NCBI RefSeq assembly: GCF_038007285.1 | Contig: NZ_JBBOWX010000001.1 | Coordinates: 4,487,501 to 4,551,103, forward strand | From: Sporosarcina sp. FSL K6-3457 | GTDB taxonomy: Bacteria > Bacillota > Bacilli > Bacillales_A > Planococcaceae | Direction: 5' to 3' | DNA: 63,603 nt | Part shown: piece after piece, positions 11,881 to 21,328 of the stretch | Position numbering within the stretch: the stretch's first letter is position 1 | How the letters are laid out: the number at the start of each line of letters is the position of its first letter | Translations under genes and position numbers: made by a program | The notes under the pieces: model-generated | Seen by the model: only the letters and a program-made list of their open reading frames with translations | Database searches by the model: none | Told to the model about the DNA's origin: nothing

Positions 11881-12638
11881 CAAGGATGACGCGAAGGGGA
11901 GCCACAGTTGAATTGGCGATCTCGTCAGCATTAGCAGCACTCGGTGTTACACGTAACGAAGTTGAAGTTAAAGTGATCAATCAAGGGAAAAAAGGATTTC
12001 TTGGCTTTGGTGCAAAAGAAGCTGAAGTGACCGTATCGATTATACATGTAGATGAACCTTCCGTCTCTGAACCAATCGTTATACCTGAAGCGACAATCAT
12101 TGATTTGCAAGAAGAAATTGTTGATGAATCGATGACGGTAGCTGTGCAACAACAAGAGCTAGTACTTGTAGAAGAATTATCTGATGAAGTAGCCATTAAA
12201 GAAACAGAACACTATTTACAGCAGATTGCGATGGAAATGGGCATTGAAGATGTTCAGGTCAGTCATGAAATTGATGGTAAATACGTCAATTTTCAATTGG
12301 AAAGCGCTAAAGCTGCACTATTAATTGGTAAACGTGGACAAACCTTGAATGCGCTTCAACAGCTAGCCCAACTTGTTACAAATAAGTCAGCTACTCAATT
12401 CAAAGTTGTTCGTGTAGATGTAGGCGATTATCGTGAGCGTCGGGAACAATCACTGGAGCAACTCGCGGATCGAATGGCTGACAAAGCAGTGCGAACAGGG
12501 CGAAAAGTACAACTTGAACCGATGCCTTCCTATGAAAGAAAAGTTATCCATAATACATTATCAAATCGCTTGGATATCGAAACATATTCGGAAGGAAAAG
12601 ATCCATTTAGGTATCTTGTCATCGAATCTATTCGATAA
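11877..12638 (+). CDS. jag: RNA-binding protein Jag (KhpB)
   Basis: The 253-residue protein has an N-terminal Jag domain (with KKGFLGFGAKEAEV near residue 40), an acidic linker, a KH domain with LLIGKRGQTLNALQ near 145, and a C-terminal R3H domain (MPSYERKVIHNTL). It is an RNA chaperone coupled to the upstream insertase by an ATGA overlap, as in other Bacillota. Confidence 0.95.
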   Translation: MTRMTRRGATVELAISSALAALGVTRNEVEVKVINQGKKGFLGFGAKEAEVTVSIIHVDEPSVSEPIVIPEATIIDLQEEIVDESMTVAVQQQELVLVEELSDEVAIKETEHYLQQIAMEMGIEDVQVSHEIDGKYVNFQLESAKAALLIGKRGQTLNALQQLAQLVTNKSATQFKVVRVDVGDYRERREQSLEQLADRMADKAVRTGRKVQLEPMPSYERKVIHNTLSNRLDIETYSEGKDPFRYLVIESIR

Positions 12639-12645
12639 TAAAGTA

Positions 12646-12685
12646 AAAACTCGCAAAGACGTGTCTGTCTTTGCGAGTTTTTTTG
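12646..12685 (+). terminator. Terminator after jag
   Basis: The stem AACTCGCAAAGAC pairs with GTCTTTGCGAGTT around a short loop and is followed by seven T residues. It ends the rpmH-jag group. Confidence 0.9.
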
Positions 12686-12710
12686 CTTATTGCTAAAATA
12701 AAGTTAAAAC

Positions 12711-12815
12711 TTATCCACATATTTTGGTTTCTCGTGCTAGAAGGATTAGTTGTTTTGTGATACTATATTATGTTAGATAGTCATGTCCGGAAATGGTTTA
12801 TCCACATGTGAATAA
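12711..12815. promoter_or_regulatory. DnaA boxes upstream of mnmE
   Basis: Perfect boxes lie at 12711-12719 and 12798-12806, with an adjacent one-mismatch inverted box TGTGAATAA at 12807-12815. From memory, the trmE (mnmE) upstream region is one of the non-origin DnaA-binding regions of B. subtilis, so the site appears conserved. Confidence 0.7.
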
Positions 12816-12837
12816 CTAAGCTAGGAAGGTGAAGAAT

Positions 12838-14223
12838 GTGCATTTTGATACAATAGCCGCCGTTTCAACTCCAATGGGGGAAGGTGCGATCGCCATCGTC
12901 AGACTCAGCGGAGACGAAGCTATTCAAATAGCAGATCGCATTTTCCGTTCTCCGTCAGGAAAAAAGTTAATGGAAGAACAATCACATACGATTCATTACG
13001 GTCATTTGGCAAACCCTGCCACAGGCGAGGTTGTTGAAGAAGTAATGGTTTCACTTATGAAAGCACCAAAAACATTTACACGGGAAGATGTTGTTGAAGT
13101 GAATTGCCATGGAGGTCTTGTGGCTGTCCAGCGGGTGCTCCAACTTGTGTTGAAAGAAGGGGCTCGTCTTGCCGAACCAGGTGAGTTCACAAAACGTGCA
13201 TTCCTTAATGGGCGAATCGACTTGTCACAAGCTGAGGCAGTCATGGATTTGATTCGTGCAAAAACGGACCGTGCTATGAATGTCGCGCTGAACCAGATGG
13301 AAGGAAAACTATCGCGGTTGATTGGTGATTTACGACAAGCGCTCCTTGAAACATTGGCGCAAGTCGAGGTGAATATCGACTATCCTGAATATGATGATGT
13401 CGAAGAAGTCACAATTCCTCTTATGATTGAAAAAGGTACTTGGGTGAAAAATGAAATTGACCAATTATTACGTACTTCATCCCAGGGGAAAATCCTTCGA
13501 GAAGGGCTATCCACCGTTATTATAGGTAGGCCGAATGTTGGTAAGTCTTCGTTACTAAATAGCCTTGTACAAGAAAATAAAGCGATTGTAACTGACATAG
13601 CAGGGACTACGCGTGATATTATTGAGGAGTACGTCAATGTTCGAGGTGTTCCGCTTCGTCTTGTCGATACTGCTGGAATCCGGGAAACAGAAGACATCGT
13701 GGAGCGAATTGGTGTTGAGAGATCGAGACAAGTATTAAAGGAAGCAGATTTAATTTTACTTGTTTTGAACAGTTCCGAAGAGCTTTCCATTGAAGATGAG
13801 CGTCTTTTTGAAGCGATAGCAGGAATGGATGTCATCGTTGTCGTTAACAAAACCGATCTTCCGCAGAAAATTGATTTGGCGAAAGTGAAGAGGCTTTCGG
13901 CTAATGGAAAAATGGTTACCACGTCCCTTTTGAAAGATGAAGGGGTCGATGAATTGGAAGAAGCAATTGCTGGACTCTTTTTCGAAGGAAATCTAGAGTC
14001 GGGCGATTTCACATATGTATCCAACGCAAGACATATCGCACTGCTGCACAACGCAAAGGCAACCATTGAAGATGCAATAGGCGCAGCTGAAGCAGGTGTC
14101 CCAGTCGATATGATACAGATTGACGTCACACGGACATGGGAAATTCTCGGTGAAATTATCGGAGATACTGTCCAGGAAAGTTTAATAAACCAGTTGTTCG
14201 CACAATTTTGCCTCGGAAAATAA
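12838..14223 (+). CDS. mnmE: tRNA modification GTPase MnmE
   Basis: MnmE works with MnmG to modify uridine 34 of certain tRNAs (5-carboxymethylaminomethyl formation). The N-terminal folate-binding domain begins [15 protein letters not shown]. The G domain has P-loop [12 protein letters not shown] near residue 220, DTAG and NKTD. The protein ends with the family Cys motif FCLGK. GTG 12838 was chosen because AGGAAGG lies at proper spacing; GTG 12829, three codons upstream, sits on top of that site. mnmG follows 24 bp later. Confidence 0.97.
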   Translation: MHFDTIAAVSTPMGEGAIAIVRLSGDEAIQIADRIFRSPSGKKLMEEQSHTIHYGHLANPATGEVVEEVMVSLMKAPKTFTREDVVEVNCHGGLVAVQRVLQLVLKEGARLAEPGEFTKRAFLNGRIDLSQAEAVMDLIRAKTDRAMNVALNQMEGKLSRLIGDLRQALLETLAQVEVNIDYPEYDDVEEVTIPLMIEKGTWVKNEIDQLLRTSSQGKILREGLSTVIIGRPNVGKSSLLNSLVQENKAIVTDIAGTTRDIIEEYVNVRGVPLRLVDTAGIRETEDIVERIGVERSRQVLKEADLILLVLNSSEELSIEDERLFEAIAGMDVIVVVNKTDLPQKIDLAKVKRLSANGKMVTTSLLKDEGVDELEEAIAGLFFEGNLESGDFTYVSNARHIALLHNAKATIEDAIGAAEAGVPVDMIQIDVTRTWEILGEIIGDTVQESLINQLFAQFCLGK

Positions 14224-14247
14224 CAAATAGAAAGAAGGAAATAGAAC

Positions 14248-16137
14248 ATGCCACAATTTGAAGCAGGCACGTTCGATGTTATTGTCATTGGGGCCGGTCA
14301 TGCCGGTGTTGAGGCGGCATTATCCGCTGCCAAGATGGGTGCATCGACGCTTGTACTAACAATGAATCTCGATATGATTGCTTTTATGCCATGTAATCCG
14401 TCACTTGGTGGTCCTGCAAAAGGGATTGTTTTACGTGAAATTGATGCACTTGGCGGGGCAATGGGGAAAGTAATCGATAAAACACATATCCAAATGCGGA
14501 TGTTGAATACAGGAAAAGGACCTGCTGTACGCGCGCTTCGGGCGCAAGCCGATAAAGTCCTTTACCAACAAGAAATGAAACGTCTTCTCGAGGAACAGGA
14601 TAACTTAACGCTCCATCAGGGAGTCGTTGAAGAACTGATTGTCGAAGATAACGAAGTAAAAGGTTTAATCACCCAAGTGGGGGCAGTGTACCGTGCGAAA
14701 ACGGTCATTGTTACAACAGGTACATTCCTGCGAGGCGAGGTCATTATTGGAGACTTGAAATATTCAAGTGGTCCAAATAACCAAATGCCTTCCATAGGAT
14801 TAGCGGATAATATCCGAGACCTTGGATTTGAGATGGTCAGATTCAAAACAGGCACACCACCGCGTGTCAATAGTCGTACAATTGACTATAGCAAAACTGA
14901 AATCCAGCCAGGTGATGATGTACCACGGGCATTCAGCTTTGAAACAACTGAATTCATCATGGATCAGTTACCTTGCTGGCTCACATATACATCACCAAGA
15001 ACACATGAAATTATCAATGAGAATCTTCATCTATCACCGATGTATTCTGGGGTTATTAAAGGAAAAGGTCCACGTTATTGCCCATCTATTGAAGATAAAA
15101 TTGTGCGTTTTGCCGATAAATCACGTCATCAGATTTTCCTAGAACCAGAAGGTCGAAATACCAAGGAAGTGTATGTCCAAGGATTATCGACAAGCTTACC
15201 TGAACATGTTCAAAGACAGCTGATTGAAAGTGTTCCAGGACTAGAGAAAGCAGAAATGATGCGTGCGGGCTATGCGATTGAGTATGATGCGATTGTTCCA
15301 ACACAATTATGGCCGACACTTGAAACGAAGAAAATCCGTAATTTATATACAGCAGGTCAGTTAAACGGTACATCGGGTTACGAAGAGGCAGCTGCCCAAG
15401 GAATCATGGCTGGTATTAACGCAGCATCACGTGCTCTAGGGAAAGCTGAGCGCGTTCTAGGACGTGCAGATGCTTATATAGGTGTTCTGATTGACGATCT
15501 TGTTACAAAAGGGACAAGCGAGCCATACAGACTTCTTACGTCACGTGCAGAATATCGATTATTATTACGTCATGATAATGCAGATTTACGTTTAACGGAA
15601 ATTGGTTATGATCTAGGAATGATTAGTGAAGAACGATATGCAGCTTATCTGTTAAAGAAACAGCATATTGAAGAAGAAATAGATAGACTGCGCAAAGTGT
15701 CGATCAAGCCTGATGAACATGTTCAAGAAATTATTCGTGAAACAGGCGGTACGGAATTAAGAGAACCGATGAAAGCGGCGGATCTTCTGAAACGCCCAGA
15801 AATGAATTATAGTCAAATCGAACGAATGCTTCCTCCAGCAGAAAAAAAATCTATGGAAGTGGAAGAACAAGTCGAGATATTTATTAAATACGAGGGTTAT
15901 ATTGAAAAATCTATGCAACAAGTGGAGAAAATGAAAAAGATGGAAAATAAGAAAATCCCCGAGAATATTGATTACCATGCAATATCAGGGATTGCGACGG
16001 AAGCTAAAACTCAGTTGAGTGAAGTCAGACCTTTGTCGATCGCGCAAGCATCTCGTATATCTGGTGTTAACCCGGCAGATATTTCAATTCTTCTCGTTTA
16101 TATCGAACAAGGAAAAATAGCCAAAATATCAGGCTAA
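14248..16137 (+). CDS. mnmG: tRNA modification enzyme MnmG (GidA)
   Basis: MnmG is the FAD-dependent partner of MnmE. It has the N-terminal dinucleotide fold [14 protein letters not shown], the conserved [13 protein letters not shown] with the active-site Cys, [13 protein letters not shown] in the middle and the helical C-terminal domain ending [16 protein letters not shown]. At 629 residues it is full length. Spacing and order match the mnmE-mnmG-rsmG-noc-soj-spo0J block of Bacillota. Confidence 0.98.
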   Translation: MPQFEAGTFDVIVIGAGHAGVEAALSAAKMGASTLVLTMNLDMIAFMPCNPSLGGPAKGIVLREIDALGGAMGKVIDKTHIQMRMLNTGKGPAVRALRAQADKVLYQQEMKRLLEEQDNLTLHQGVVEELIVEDNEVKGLITQVGAVYRAKTVIVTTGTFLRGEVIIGDLKYSSGPNNQMPSIGLADNIRDLGFEMVRFKTGTPPRVNSRTIDYSKTEIQPGDDVPRAFSFETTEFIMDQLPCWLTYTSPRTHEIINENLHLSPMYSGVIKGKGPRYCPSIEDKIVRFADKSRHQIFLEPEGRNTKEVYVQGLSTSLPEHVQRQLIESVPGLEKAEMMRAGYAIEYDAIVPTQLWPTLETKKIRNLYTAGQLNGTSGYEEAAAQGIMAGINAASRALGKAERVLGRADAYIGVLIDDLVTKGTSEPYRLLTSRAEYRLLLRHDNADLRLTEIGYDLGMISEERYAAYLLKKQHIEEEIDRLRKVSIKPDEHVQEIIRETGGTELREPMKAADLLKRPEMNYSQIERMLPPAEKKSMEVEEQVEIFIKYEGYIEKSMQQVEKMKKMENKKIPENIDYHAISGIATEAKTQLSEVRPLSIAQASRISGVNPADISILLVYIEQGKIAKISG

Positions 16138-16148
16138 GTAATTTATCT

Positions 16149-16182
16149 GGTGCGGATCTGATTTTCGCATCAGTTTTTTAGG
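16149..16182 (+). terminator. Terminator after mnmG
   Basis: TGGTGCGGA pairs imperfectly with TTCGCATCA and is followed by GTTTTTTAG. It lies 12 bp after the mnmG stop, which means rsmG needs its own promoter or read-through. Confidence 0.7.
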
Positions 16183-16197
16183 CCTAGGGAAAGGTAC

Positions 16198-16333
16198 CTT
16201 ACGCTTTTCTTATTGTCTAGCTTCAGCACCTAGGGGCTCGGGTCATAAGTCAGCCCAGCTATGTGGCAAAGAGCGCCACGTCGCTGGTCCTCATTATGCC
16301 TGTCGCCCCTGACCAGGTGCTTACGCTTTTCTT
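16198..16333. repeat. Intergenic palindromic repeat before rsmG
   Basis: The block contains a long imperfect inverted repeat (around CAGCACCTAGGGGC at 16224-16237, pairing with GCCCCTGACCAGGTGCT near the right end) and an inner GTGGC/GCCAC-type hairpin. It is flanked by a 14-bp direct repeat CTTACGCTTTTCTT (16198-16211 and 16320-16333). Sequences of this type (TGTCTAGCTTCAGC...GCTTACGCTTTTC) are, from memory, dispersed between genes in Planococcaceae and Bacillus. Its role is unknown. Confidence 0.65.
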
Positions 16334-16350
16334 TACAGGGGGGAATATTG

Positions 16351-17067
16351 ATGAATGAAGAGCAATTTGTACAAGCATTGAAGGAACAAGGCATCGAATT
16401 GAATGAAAAACAAATAGCGCAATTTGCTAAGTATTTTGAACTTCTAGTAGAGTGGAATGAAAAAATGAACTTAACGGCGATAACGGATGCGCCATCAGTT
16501 TATTTGAAGCACTTCTATGATTCAATTTCTGCCGCTTTTTACATTGATTTAAGTGGACAAAAAACAATCTGTGATGTGGGAGCTGGCGCTGGGTTTCCAA
16601 GCATTCCTTTGAAAATTTGTTTTCCAGAACTCGATGTAACAATCGTCGATTCATTAAACAAACGAATTGGATTTTTAGGGACGTTAGCAGAGGAGCTTCA
16701 GCTTACGAATGTGCATTTTGTACATGCGAGAGCCGAGGATTTCGGACAGAACCTACTGTATCGTGAAAAGTTTGATATTGTTACGGCACGTGCCGTTGCA
16801 CGTTTGTCTGTGCTGGCTGAATTGTGTGTGCCTCTCGTTAAATTAGGCGGAATTTTCATTTCCATGAAAGGTGCAGCTGCGGACGATGAACTTGCAGATG
16901 CAAAAAAATCACTATCCATTCTCGGTGCTATCATCAAGGAAGAACACTCATTCAAACTGCCAATTGAAAATAGTGAACGAAATATCTTTGTTTTTGATAA
17001 AGAAAAGAAAACGCCTAAAAAGTATCCACGTAAACCAGGTGTTCCAAATAAGACACCGATACAATAA
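16351..17067 (+). CDS. rsmG: 16S rRNA (guanine-527-N7) methyltransferase
   Basis: RsmG (GidB) methylates G527 of 16S rRNA; its loss gives low-level streptomycin resistance. The SAM motif is [16 protein letters not shown] near residue 75, followed by [14 protein letters not shown] and [15 protein letters not shown]. The length is 238 residues. ATG 16351 follows a strong AGGGGGGAA site. The longer open frame upstream to 16261 lies inside the intergenic repeat and is not used. Confidence 0.96.
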   Translation: MNEEQFVQALKEQGIELNEKQIAQFAKYFELLVEWNEKMNLTAITDAPSVYLKHFYDSISAAFYIDLSGQKTICDVGAGAGFPSIPLKICFPELDVTIVDSLNKRIGFLGTLAEELQLTNVHFVHARAEDFGQNLLYREKFDIVTARAVARLSVLAELCVPLVKLGGIFISMKGAAADDELADAKKSLSILGAIIKEEHSFKLPIENSERNIFVFDKEKKTPKKYPRKPGVPNKTPIQ

Positions 17068-17082
17068 ATTATGCCTTGGCGT

Positions 17083-17222
17083 AATGTAGTCTGGATTTTT
17101 TTCGAGCTTGGGGCCTACAGGATGTCGCGCACTTAGACTGCCTTCTTAAGCTCCAATAAAAAACCCATGACATCCGCCGGAGGCTTTATCAGGGAGGAAT
17201 TGAACTGTATTCCTCCCTGATA
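17083..17222. repeat. Palindromic intergenic element between rsmG and noc
   Basis: The element includes CATCCGCCGGAGG and a 14-bp perfect hairpin arm ATCAGGGAGGAAT (with ATTCCTCCCTGAT on the other side, 17189-17222) closing on TGAACTGT. Very similar GGAGGAAT...ATTCCTCC hairpins lie inside the 0.8-kb elements at 42520-42550 and 60850-60885. Confidence 0.55.
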
Positions 17223-17225
17223 AAC

Positions 17226-17241
17226 TGTTTCACGTGGAACA
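17226..17241 (-). promoter_or_regulatory. parS: parS site upstream of noc
   Basis: The 16-mer reads TGTTCCACGTGAAACA on the minus strand, a perfect match to the Bacillus parS consensus TGTTNCACGTGAAACA. ParB (Spo0J) binds here, spreads and loads condensin for origin segregation. Confidence 0.93.
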
Positions 17242-17316
17242 TAATCAAAGCAGGTAAATTATCCCTGTGGTAAAGTAATTTAAATAGGGAGTAGTCTTGA
17301 AAAGGTGGTGCCGGGA

Positions 17317-18192
17317 ATGAAAAGTCCGTTTTCACGTTTTTTTGGAAGTGGAGATAAAGAAATAGCTATGGATATGGAGATAGATCCACTAGTAAGCGAA
17401 GGTAGTCATCAAGAGAAAATTGAACAAGTAAAAATAGAGTCTATTAAACCAAATAAATATCAACCGCGTACAATTTTCTCAGAAGAGAAGATTGAAGAAC
17501 TTGCTCGGACGATTCACATCCATGGTGTTATTCAACCAATTGTTATTAGAAAAATAGATGATGCCTATGAAATTATTGCGGGAGAACGAAGATACCGTGC
17601 AATGAAAAAACTTGGGTGGTCAGAAGTTCCGGCAATCATTCGTGAGCTCGATGATAAAGAAACTGCATCGATTGCACTCATTGAAAATTTACAACGTGAA
17701 GAATTGACTGCTATTGAAGAAGCATTTGCTTATGAAAAGCTGATTGAACTTCATTCATTGACACAGGAAGCGTTAGCACAAAGACTGGGAAAAGGCCAAT
17801 CGACCGTCGCTAATAAGTTACGATTATTGAAACTACCAGAAGAAATTCAAACAGCGATTTTAACAAAAGAACTATCTGAGCGGCATGCACGAGCACTCAT
17901 TCCGTTAAAAGATAGTGAATTACAACTACAACTTTACATGGAAGTTGTAGAGCAACAGTTAAATGTAAAACAGCTCGAGACTAGAATCCAAGAGCTGTTA
18001 AACCCTGAAGAGGCAAAAGAAAAGAGAAAAGCCCCAAGAAGGAAGTCAGTAAGTAAAGATGTGCGCATCGCAGTCAATACGATTAGACAATCTCTAGTTC
18101 TTGTAACGAAAAGTGGAATAGATGTCAAAACCGAAGAAGAAGATTCTGAGGATTTTTACACAATTACAGTAAGAATTCCAAAGAAAAAGTGA
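17317..18192 (+). CDS. noc: Nucleoid occlusion protein Noc
   Basis: Noc is a ParB-family CTPase and DNA-binding protein that blocks cell division over the chromosome. It begins [15 protein letters not shown], typical of Noc with its membrane-targeting amphipathic N-terminus. It has the ParB nuclease-like fold ([27 protein letters not shown]), the helix-turn-helix [23 protein letters not shown] and a C-terminal dimerisation domain. ATG 17317 is chosen over GTG 17305. The arrangement beside soj-spo0J and a Noc-binding palindrome elsewhere in the window support Noc rather than a second ParB. Confidence 0.94.
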   Translation: MKSPFSRFFGSGDKEIAMDMEIDPLVSEGSHQEKIEQVKIESIKPNKYQPRTIFSEEKIEELARTIHIHGVIQPIVIRKIDDAYEIIAGERRYRAMKKLGWSEVPAIIRELDDKETASIALIENLQREELTAIEEAFAYEKLIELHSLTQEALAQRLGKGQSTVANKLRLLKLPEEIQTAILTKELSERHARALIPLKDSELQLQLYMEVVEQQLNVKQLETRIQELLNPEEAKEKRKAPRRKSVSKDVRIAVNTIRQSLVLVTKSGIDVKTEEEDSEDFYTITVRIPKKK

Positions 18193-18195
18193 CAA

Positions 18196-18231
18196 AAAAC
18201 TCTTGCTTATTAAAAGCAGGAGTTTTTTATT
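18196..18231 (+). terminator. Terminator after noc
   Basis: AAAAACTCTTGCTT pairs with AAGCAGGAGTTTTTT around ATTAA and runs into T residues, separating noc from soj. Confidence 0.85.
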
Positions 18232-18310
18232 ATACATTTCCCCACTTGCACCGCTTTTTTTGATAAACTAGTAGTTAGAATAGAATGAAACTTAAAGAGC
18301 AGGAAAGCGG

Positions 18311-19081
18311 GTGCAGACTTTGGGTAGAATTATAGCGATTGCCAACCAAAAGGGAGGCGTCGGGAAAACGACAACATCCGTAAATTTAAGTGCTTGTCTT
18401 GCACATATAGGAAAGAAAGTCCTATTGATTGATACTGACCCACAAGGAAATGCAACAAGTGGGGTAGGTGTGAATAAAGGTGAAGTTCAGAAATGCATTT
18501 ATGATATTTTAATTGATGATGTCGATATTAAAGATGTTATTCGTTCCACGAAAGTCGATAATCTTGATATTATACCGGCCACCATTTCGTTGGCGGGTGC
18601 AGAAATTGAACTTGTATCAACGATTTCAAGAGAGGTACGGATGAAACACGCCATACAGGAAGCAAAGGATTTGTATGACTATATTATTATTGATTGTCCA
18701 CCTTCCCTTGGATTATTGACGATCAATGCTTTAACAGCATCAGATTCGATTATTATTCCTGTTCAGTGTGAATATTATGCACTTGAAGGATTGAGTCAAT
18801 TATTAAGTACAGTCCGACTTGTTCAAAAACATTTAAATGAAGGCTTGATGATTGATGGTGTATTGTTGACAATGTTTGATGCGCGGACAAATTTAGGCAT
18901 ACAAGTCATTGATGAAGTGAAGAAGTATTTTCAAGATAAAGTGTACAAAACAATCATTCCCCGCAATGTCCGATTAAGTGAGGCACCAAGTCACGGGGAA
19001 CCTATTATTATTTACGATCCAAGATCTCGAGGAGCAGAAGTATATTTAGAGCTGGCAAAGGAAGTGGTTCACAATGGCTAA
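18311..19081 (+). CDS. soj: Chromosome partitioning ATPase Soj (ParA)
   Basis: Soj is a Walker ATPase that regulates DnaA and, with Spo0J, positions origins. The deviant Walker A is NQKGGVGKTTTSVNLSA, preceded by IIAIA; Walker B is DYIIIDCPPSLG. It has 256 residues from GTG 18311, which has AGGAAAG upstream. TTG 18320, three codons later, gives an N-terminus closer to B. subtilis Soj and is an alternative. The 3' end overlaps spo0J by 8 bp. Confidence 0.96.
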   Translation: MQTLGRIIAIANQKGGVGKTTTSVNLSACLAHIGKKVLLIDTDPQGNATSGVGVNKGEVQKCIYDILIDDVDIKDVIRSTKVDNLDIIPATISLAGAEIELVSTISREVRMKHAIQEAKDLYDYIIIDCPPSLGLLTINALTASDSIIIPVQCEYYALEGLSQLLSTVRLVQKHLNEGLMIDGVLLTMFDARTNLGIQVIDEVKKYFQDKVYKTIIPRNVRLSEAPSHGEPIIIYDPRSRGAEVYLELAKEVVHNG

Positions 19082-19913
19082 AGGCCTTGGAAAAGGTTTG
19101 AATGCTTTGTTCCCAGGGGAGTCGCTGACGAGAGCAGAATCTGTTGAACATATTCATGTGAAAAGTATTAAAACAAATCCATATCAACCACGGAAAACAT
19201 TTGATGAAGCTGCAATCCAAGAATTGAGTGCATCGATTAAAGAGCATGGCATACTTCAACCAATTATTTTAAGGAGAACGGGTACTACATACGAAATTGT
19301 TGTAGGAGAAAGACGTTTTCGGGCAGCTCAAATGGCTGGTCTTGAAGAAGTACCAGCCATTATTCGTGTATTAACGGATGAAGAAACGATGGAGTGGGCA
19401 ATTCTTGAAAACTTACAGAGGGAAGATTTGACGCCTATCGAAGAAGCAGAAGCTTATCATAGCCTTATGGATAATCTTAGTCTTACACAAGAACAGTTGG
19501 CTTTTAGACTAGGTAAAAGTAGGCCACATATCGCCAACCATGTTCGTTTGCTTTCTTTACCTGAGAAAATCAGAAATTATATTTCTGAAAGTAAGCTATC
19601 AATGGGACATGGACGGACATTGCTTGGTCTTCGGAAAAAAGAACAAATTCCACTTGTAGCAGAACAAATATTAAAAGAGGGACTTAATGTTCGGCAGCTT
19701 GAAAGACTTGTCCAAAAATTGAATGATGATGTTCCACGTGAAACAAAAAAGGAAAAGAAGCAAGATTTGTTTTTGGCTGAGCGTGAATCAAATTTACGTG
19801 ATTACTTTGGGACGAATGTAACCATTAAGAAAACTAAAAACAAGGGGAAAATAGAAATTGAATTTTTCTCTGAAGATGATCTGGAACGTATACTTGAATT
19901 ATTGAATGAGTAA
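19074..19913 (+). CDS. spo0J: Chromosome partitioning protein Spo0J (ParB)
   Basis: ParB binds parS, spreads as a CTP-dependent clamp and recruits SMC. The N-terminus MAKGLGKGLNALFPGE is typical, as is the arginine-rich CTP motif GERRFRAAQMAGL. The helix-turn-helix TQEQLAFRLGKSRPHIANHVRLL follows, with a C-terminal dimer domain. The length is 279 residues. It is translationally coupled to soj, and a perfect parS lies inside the coding sequence, as in B. subtilis. Confidence 0.97.
   Translation: MAKGLGKGLNALFPGESLTRAESVEHIHVKSIKTNPYQPRKTFDEAAIQELSASIKEHGILQPIILRRTGTTYEIVVGERRFRAAQMAGLEEVPAIIRVLTDEETMEWAILENLQREDLTPIEEAEAYHSLMDNLSLTQEQLAFRLGKSRPHIANHVRLLSLPEKIRNYISESKLSMGHGRTLLGLRKKEQIPLVAEQILKEGLNVRQLERLVQKLNDDVPRETKKEKKQDLFLAERESNLRDYFGTNVTIKKTKNKGKIEIEFFSEDDLERILELLNE
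19730..19745 (+). promoter_or_regulatory. parS: parS site inside spo0J
   Basis: TGTTCCACGTGAAACA is a perfect parS consensus, identical to the site at 17226-17241 but in the opposite orientation. Its location in spo0J is the same as in B. subtilis. Confidence 0.95.
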
Positions 19914-19916
19914 ATA

Positions 19917-19960
19917 CATACCTATTTTGCGAAGTGTGCAAAATAGGTATTATTTTTACT
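19917..19960 (+). terminator. Terminator after spo0J
   Basis: ATACCTATTTTGC pairs perfectly with GCAAAATAGGTAT around GAAGTGT and is followed by TATTTTT. Confidence 0.85.
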
Positions 19961-19990
19961 ATACTTAGCATAGTGGACGGAAGTGGATGT

Positions 19991-20698
19991 ATGGTTTTAT
20001 TTGGAACAATTATAAACGCTCTTTTAATAATTATAGGGGCATTCATCGGTAGGTTTTTACATAACATACCGGAGCGGATGAAAGAAACGGTCATGTATGG
20101 AATTGGGCTAGCGGTTGCTGTAATTGGCATACAAATGACATTTGAAAGCAGCCAGATTTTGATTGTTATCATCAGTATTGTTATAGGGGCAGTCCTAGGT
20201 GAATGGATGGACCTTGACGCGAAAATAAACCAGCTAGGGCAGTGGATGGAAAGTAAAATGCCGAAAAATAAAACAGGCCCTGGTATTGCGCAGGGCTTTG
20301 TCACGGCGACGCTCATTTTTGTAGTTGGCTCGATGGCAATAATCGGTGCGATTGATAGTGGGTTAAGAAATGATCATGATGTGCTCCTTATGAAGGGGAT
20401 TATTGATGGTTTTACATCTATTATTTTGAGTTCAACGCTTGGTATTGGTGTTGCTTTTGCTGCTGTTCCGGTATTTCTTTATCAAGGAATTATCACGTTG
20501 TTTTCAACACAAATAAGTCGTTTTGTACCAGATGAATTACTTAGCTTTTTCATTTCAGAAATGACGGCAACAGGTGGATTAATGATTTTGGCAATTGGAC
20601 TAAACTTAATTGGCTTAACTAAAATAAGAGTTGCAAATCTAATTCCAGGTATCGCTATTGTTGGAGTAGTCGTCACAATTGTTCACACTTTTCTATGA
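19991..20698 (+). CDS. DUF554 family membrane protein
   Basis: The 235-residue integral membrane protein has about seven hydrophobic segments, starting MVLFGTIINALLIIIGAFIG. It belongs to DUF554 (YdfK-like), whose function is unknown; a transport role has been guessed because of its membrane topology. ATG 19991 has GGAAGTGGA upstream. Its last 6 bp overlap the convergent yyaC gene. Confidence 0.85.
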   Translation: MVLFGTIINALLIIIGAFIGRFLHNIPERMKETVMYGIGLAVAVIGIQMTFESSQILIVIISIVIGAVLGEWMDLDAKINQLGQWMESKMPKNKTGPGIAQGFVTATLIFVVGSMAIIGAIDSGLRNDHDVLLMKGIIDGFTSIILSSTLGIGVAFAAVPVFLYQGIITLFSTQISRFVPDELLSFFISEMTATGGLMILAIGLNLIGLTKIRVANLIPGIAIVGVVVTIVHTFL

Positions 20699-21250
20699 TT
20701 TGTGTCGACTATAAGCTAGTTGTAGCGCCCTAGCGACGATACGACTCATTTCGAATGGCAGATGGAGCCGGGTACTTTGCAAGACGGCATGTTCCATGAA
20801 ACCAGCAATATTGACGATGCCCTTAATCGATAAGTCACCGACAGGGGGCAACTCTTTGCCAACAGCTTTGCCTGGGTGGATAGGACCGCTATGGAGAAGT
20901 AACTGGCCGATGGAACTCCCTTGTCCAAGACAGGCATCGATAGCAACGATGAAGGCGGAAGGACTATCCAACTGGGTTTGATTGATATGCTGTTGAAGAT
21001 TAAGAGCGTGTAGCGGATTTTCTAAGGTTCCGATGACAGGGAAAGGAAATAAAGTCGATTCTGAAAGAAGGGAACCAGTTAGTGGTCCTAATGCGTCACC
21101 TGTGGATCGGTCCGTTCCAATACAGAAAAAAATAAGGTCATGTGTATCAAATGGGATGTGTTGCAGGAATAATGAGCTTAGTTTCCAAATCACACCTGTT
21201 TCCTTATAATGGATTCGATAATCGCATGTTGAAGAAAGAGTAGCTCGCAT
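20693..21250 (-). CDS. yyaC: Spore protease YyaC family protein
   Basis: YyaC proteins are related to the germination protease GPR and are found in endospore formers near noc-soj-spo0J. The 185-residue protein has the family motifs FCIGTDRSTGDALGPLTGSLL, IVAIDACLGQGSSIGQL and GDLSIKGIVNIAGFMEH. The conserved acidic residues (the Asp of TDRSTGDALGP and of AIDACLG) are present, so it is probably active. This is the strongest sign in the window that the organism sporulates. It is convergent with DUF554. Confidence 0.9.
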   Translation of the reverse strand: MRATLSSTCDYRIHYKETGVIWKLSSLFLQHIPFDTHDLIFFCIGTDRSTGDALGPLTGSLLSESTLFPFPVIGTLENPLHALNLQQHINQTQLDSPSAFIVAIDACLGQGSSIGQLLLHSGPIHPGKAVGKELPPVGDLSIKGIVNIAGFMEHAVLQSTRLHLPFEMSRIVARALQLAYSRHKS

Positions 21251-21328
21251 GAAAAAACTCCAATTCTTTTTTTATAGTCAGTCTACGCTTGCGAGTGATT
21301 AATTATACGGAGGGAAGGGATTTTTGTA

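Noticed and set aside
13380..14288. 302-codon minus-strand frame opposite mnmE
   Set aside because: It covers conserved MnmE codons on the other strand, has a biased Ser/Ile-rich composition and no known motif.
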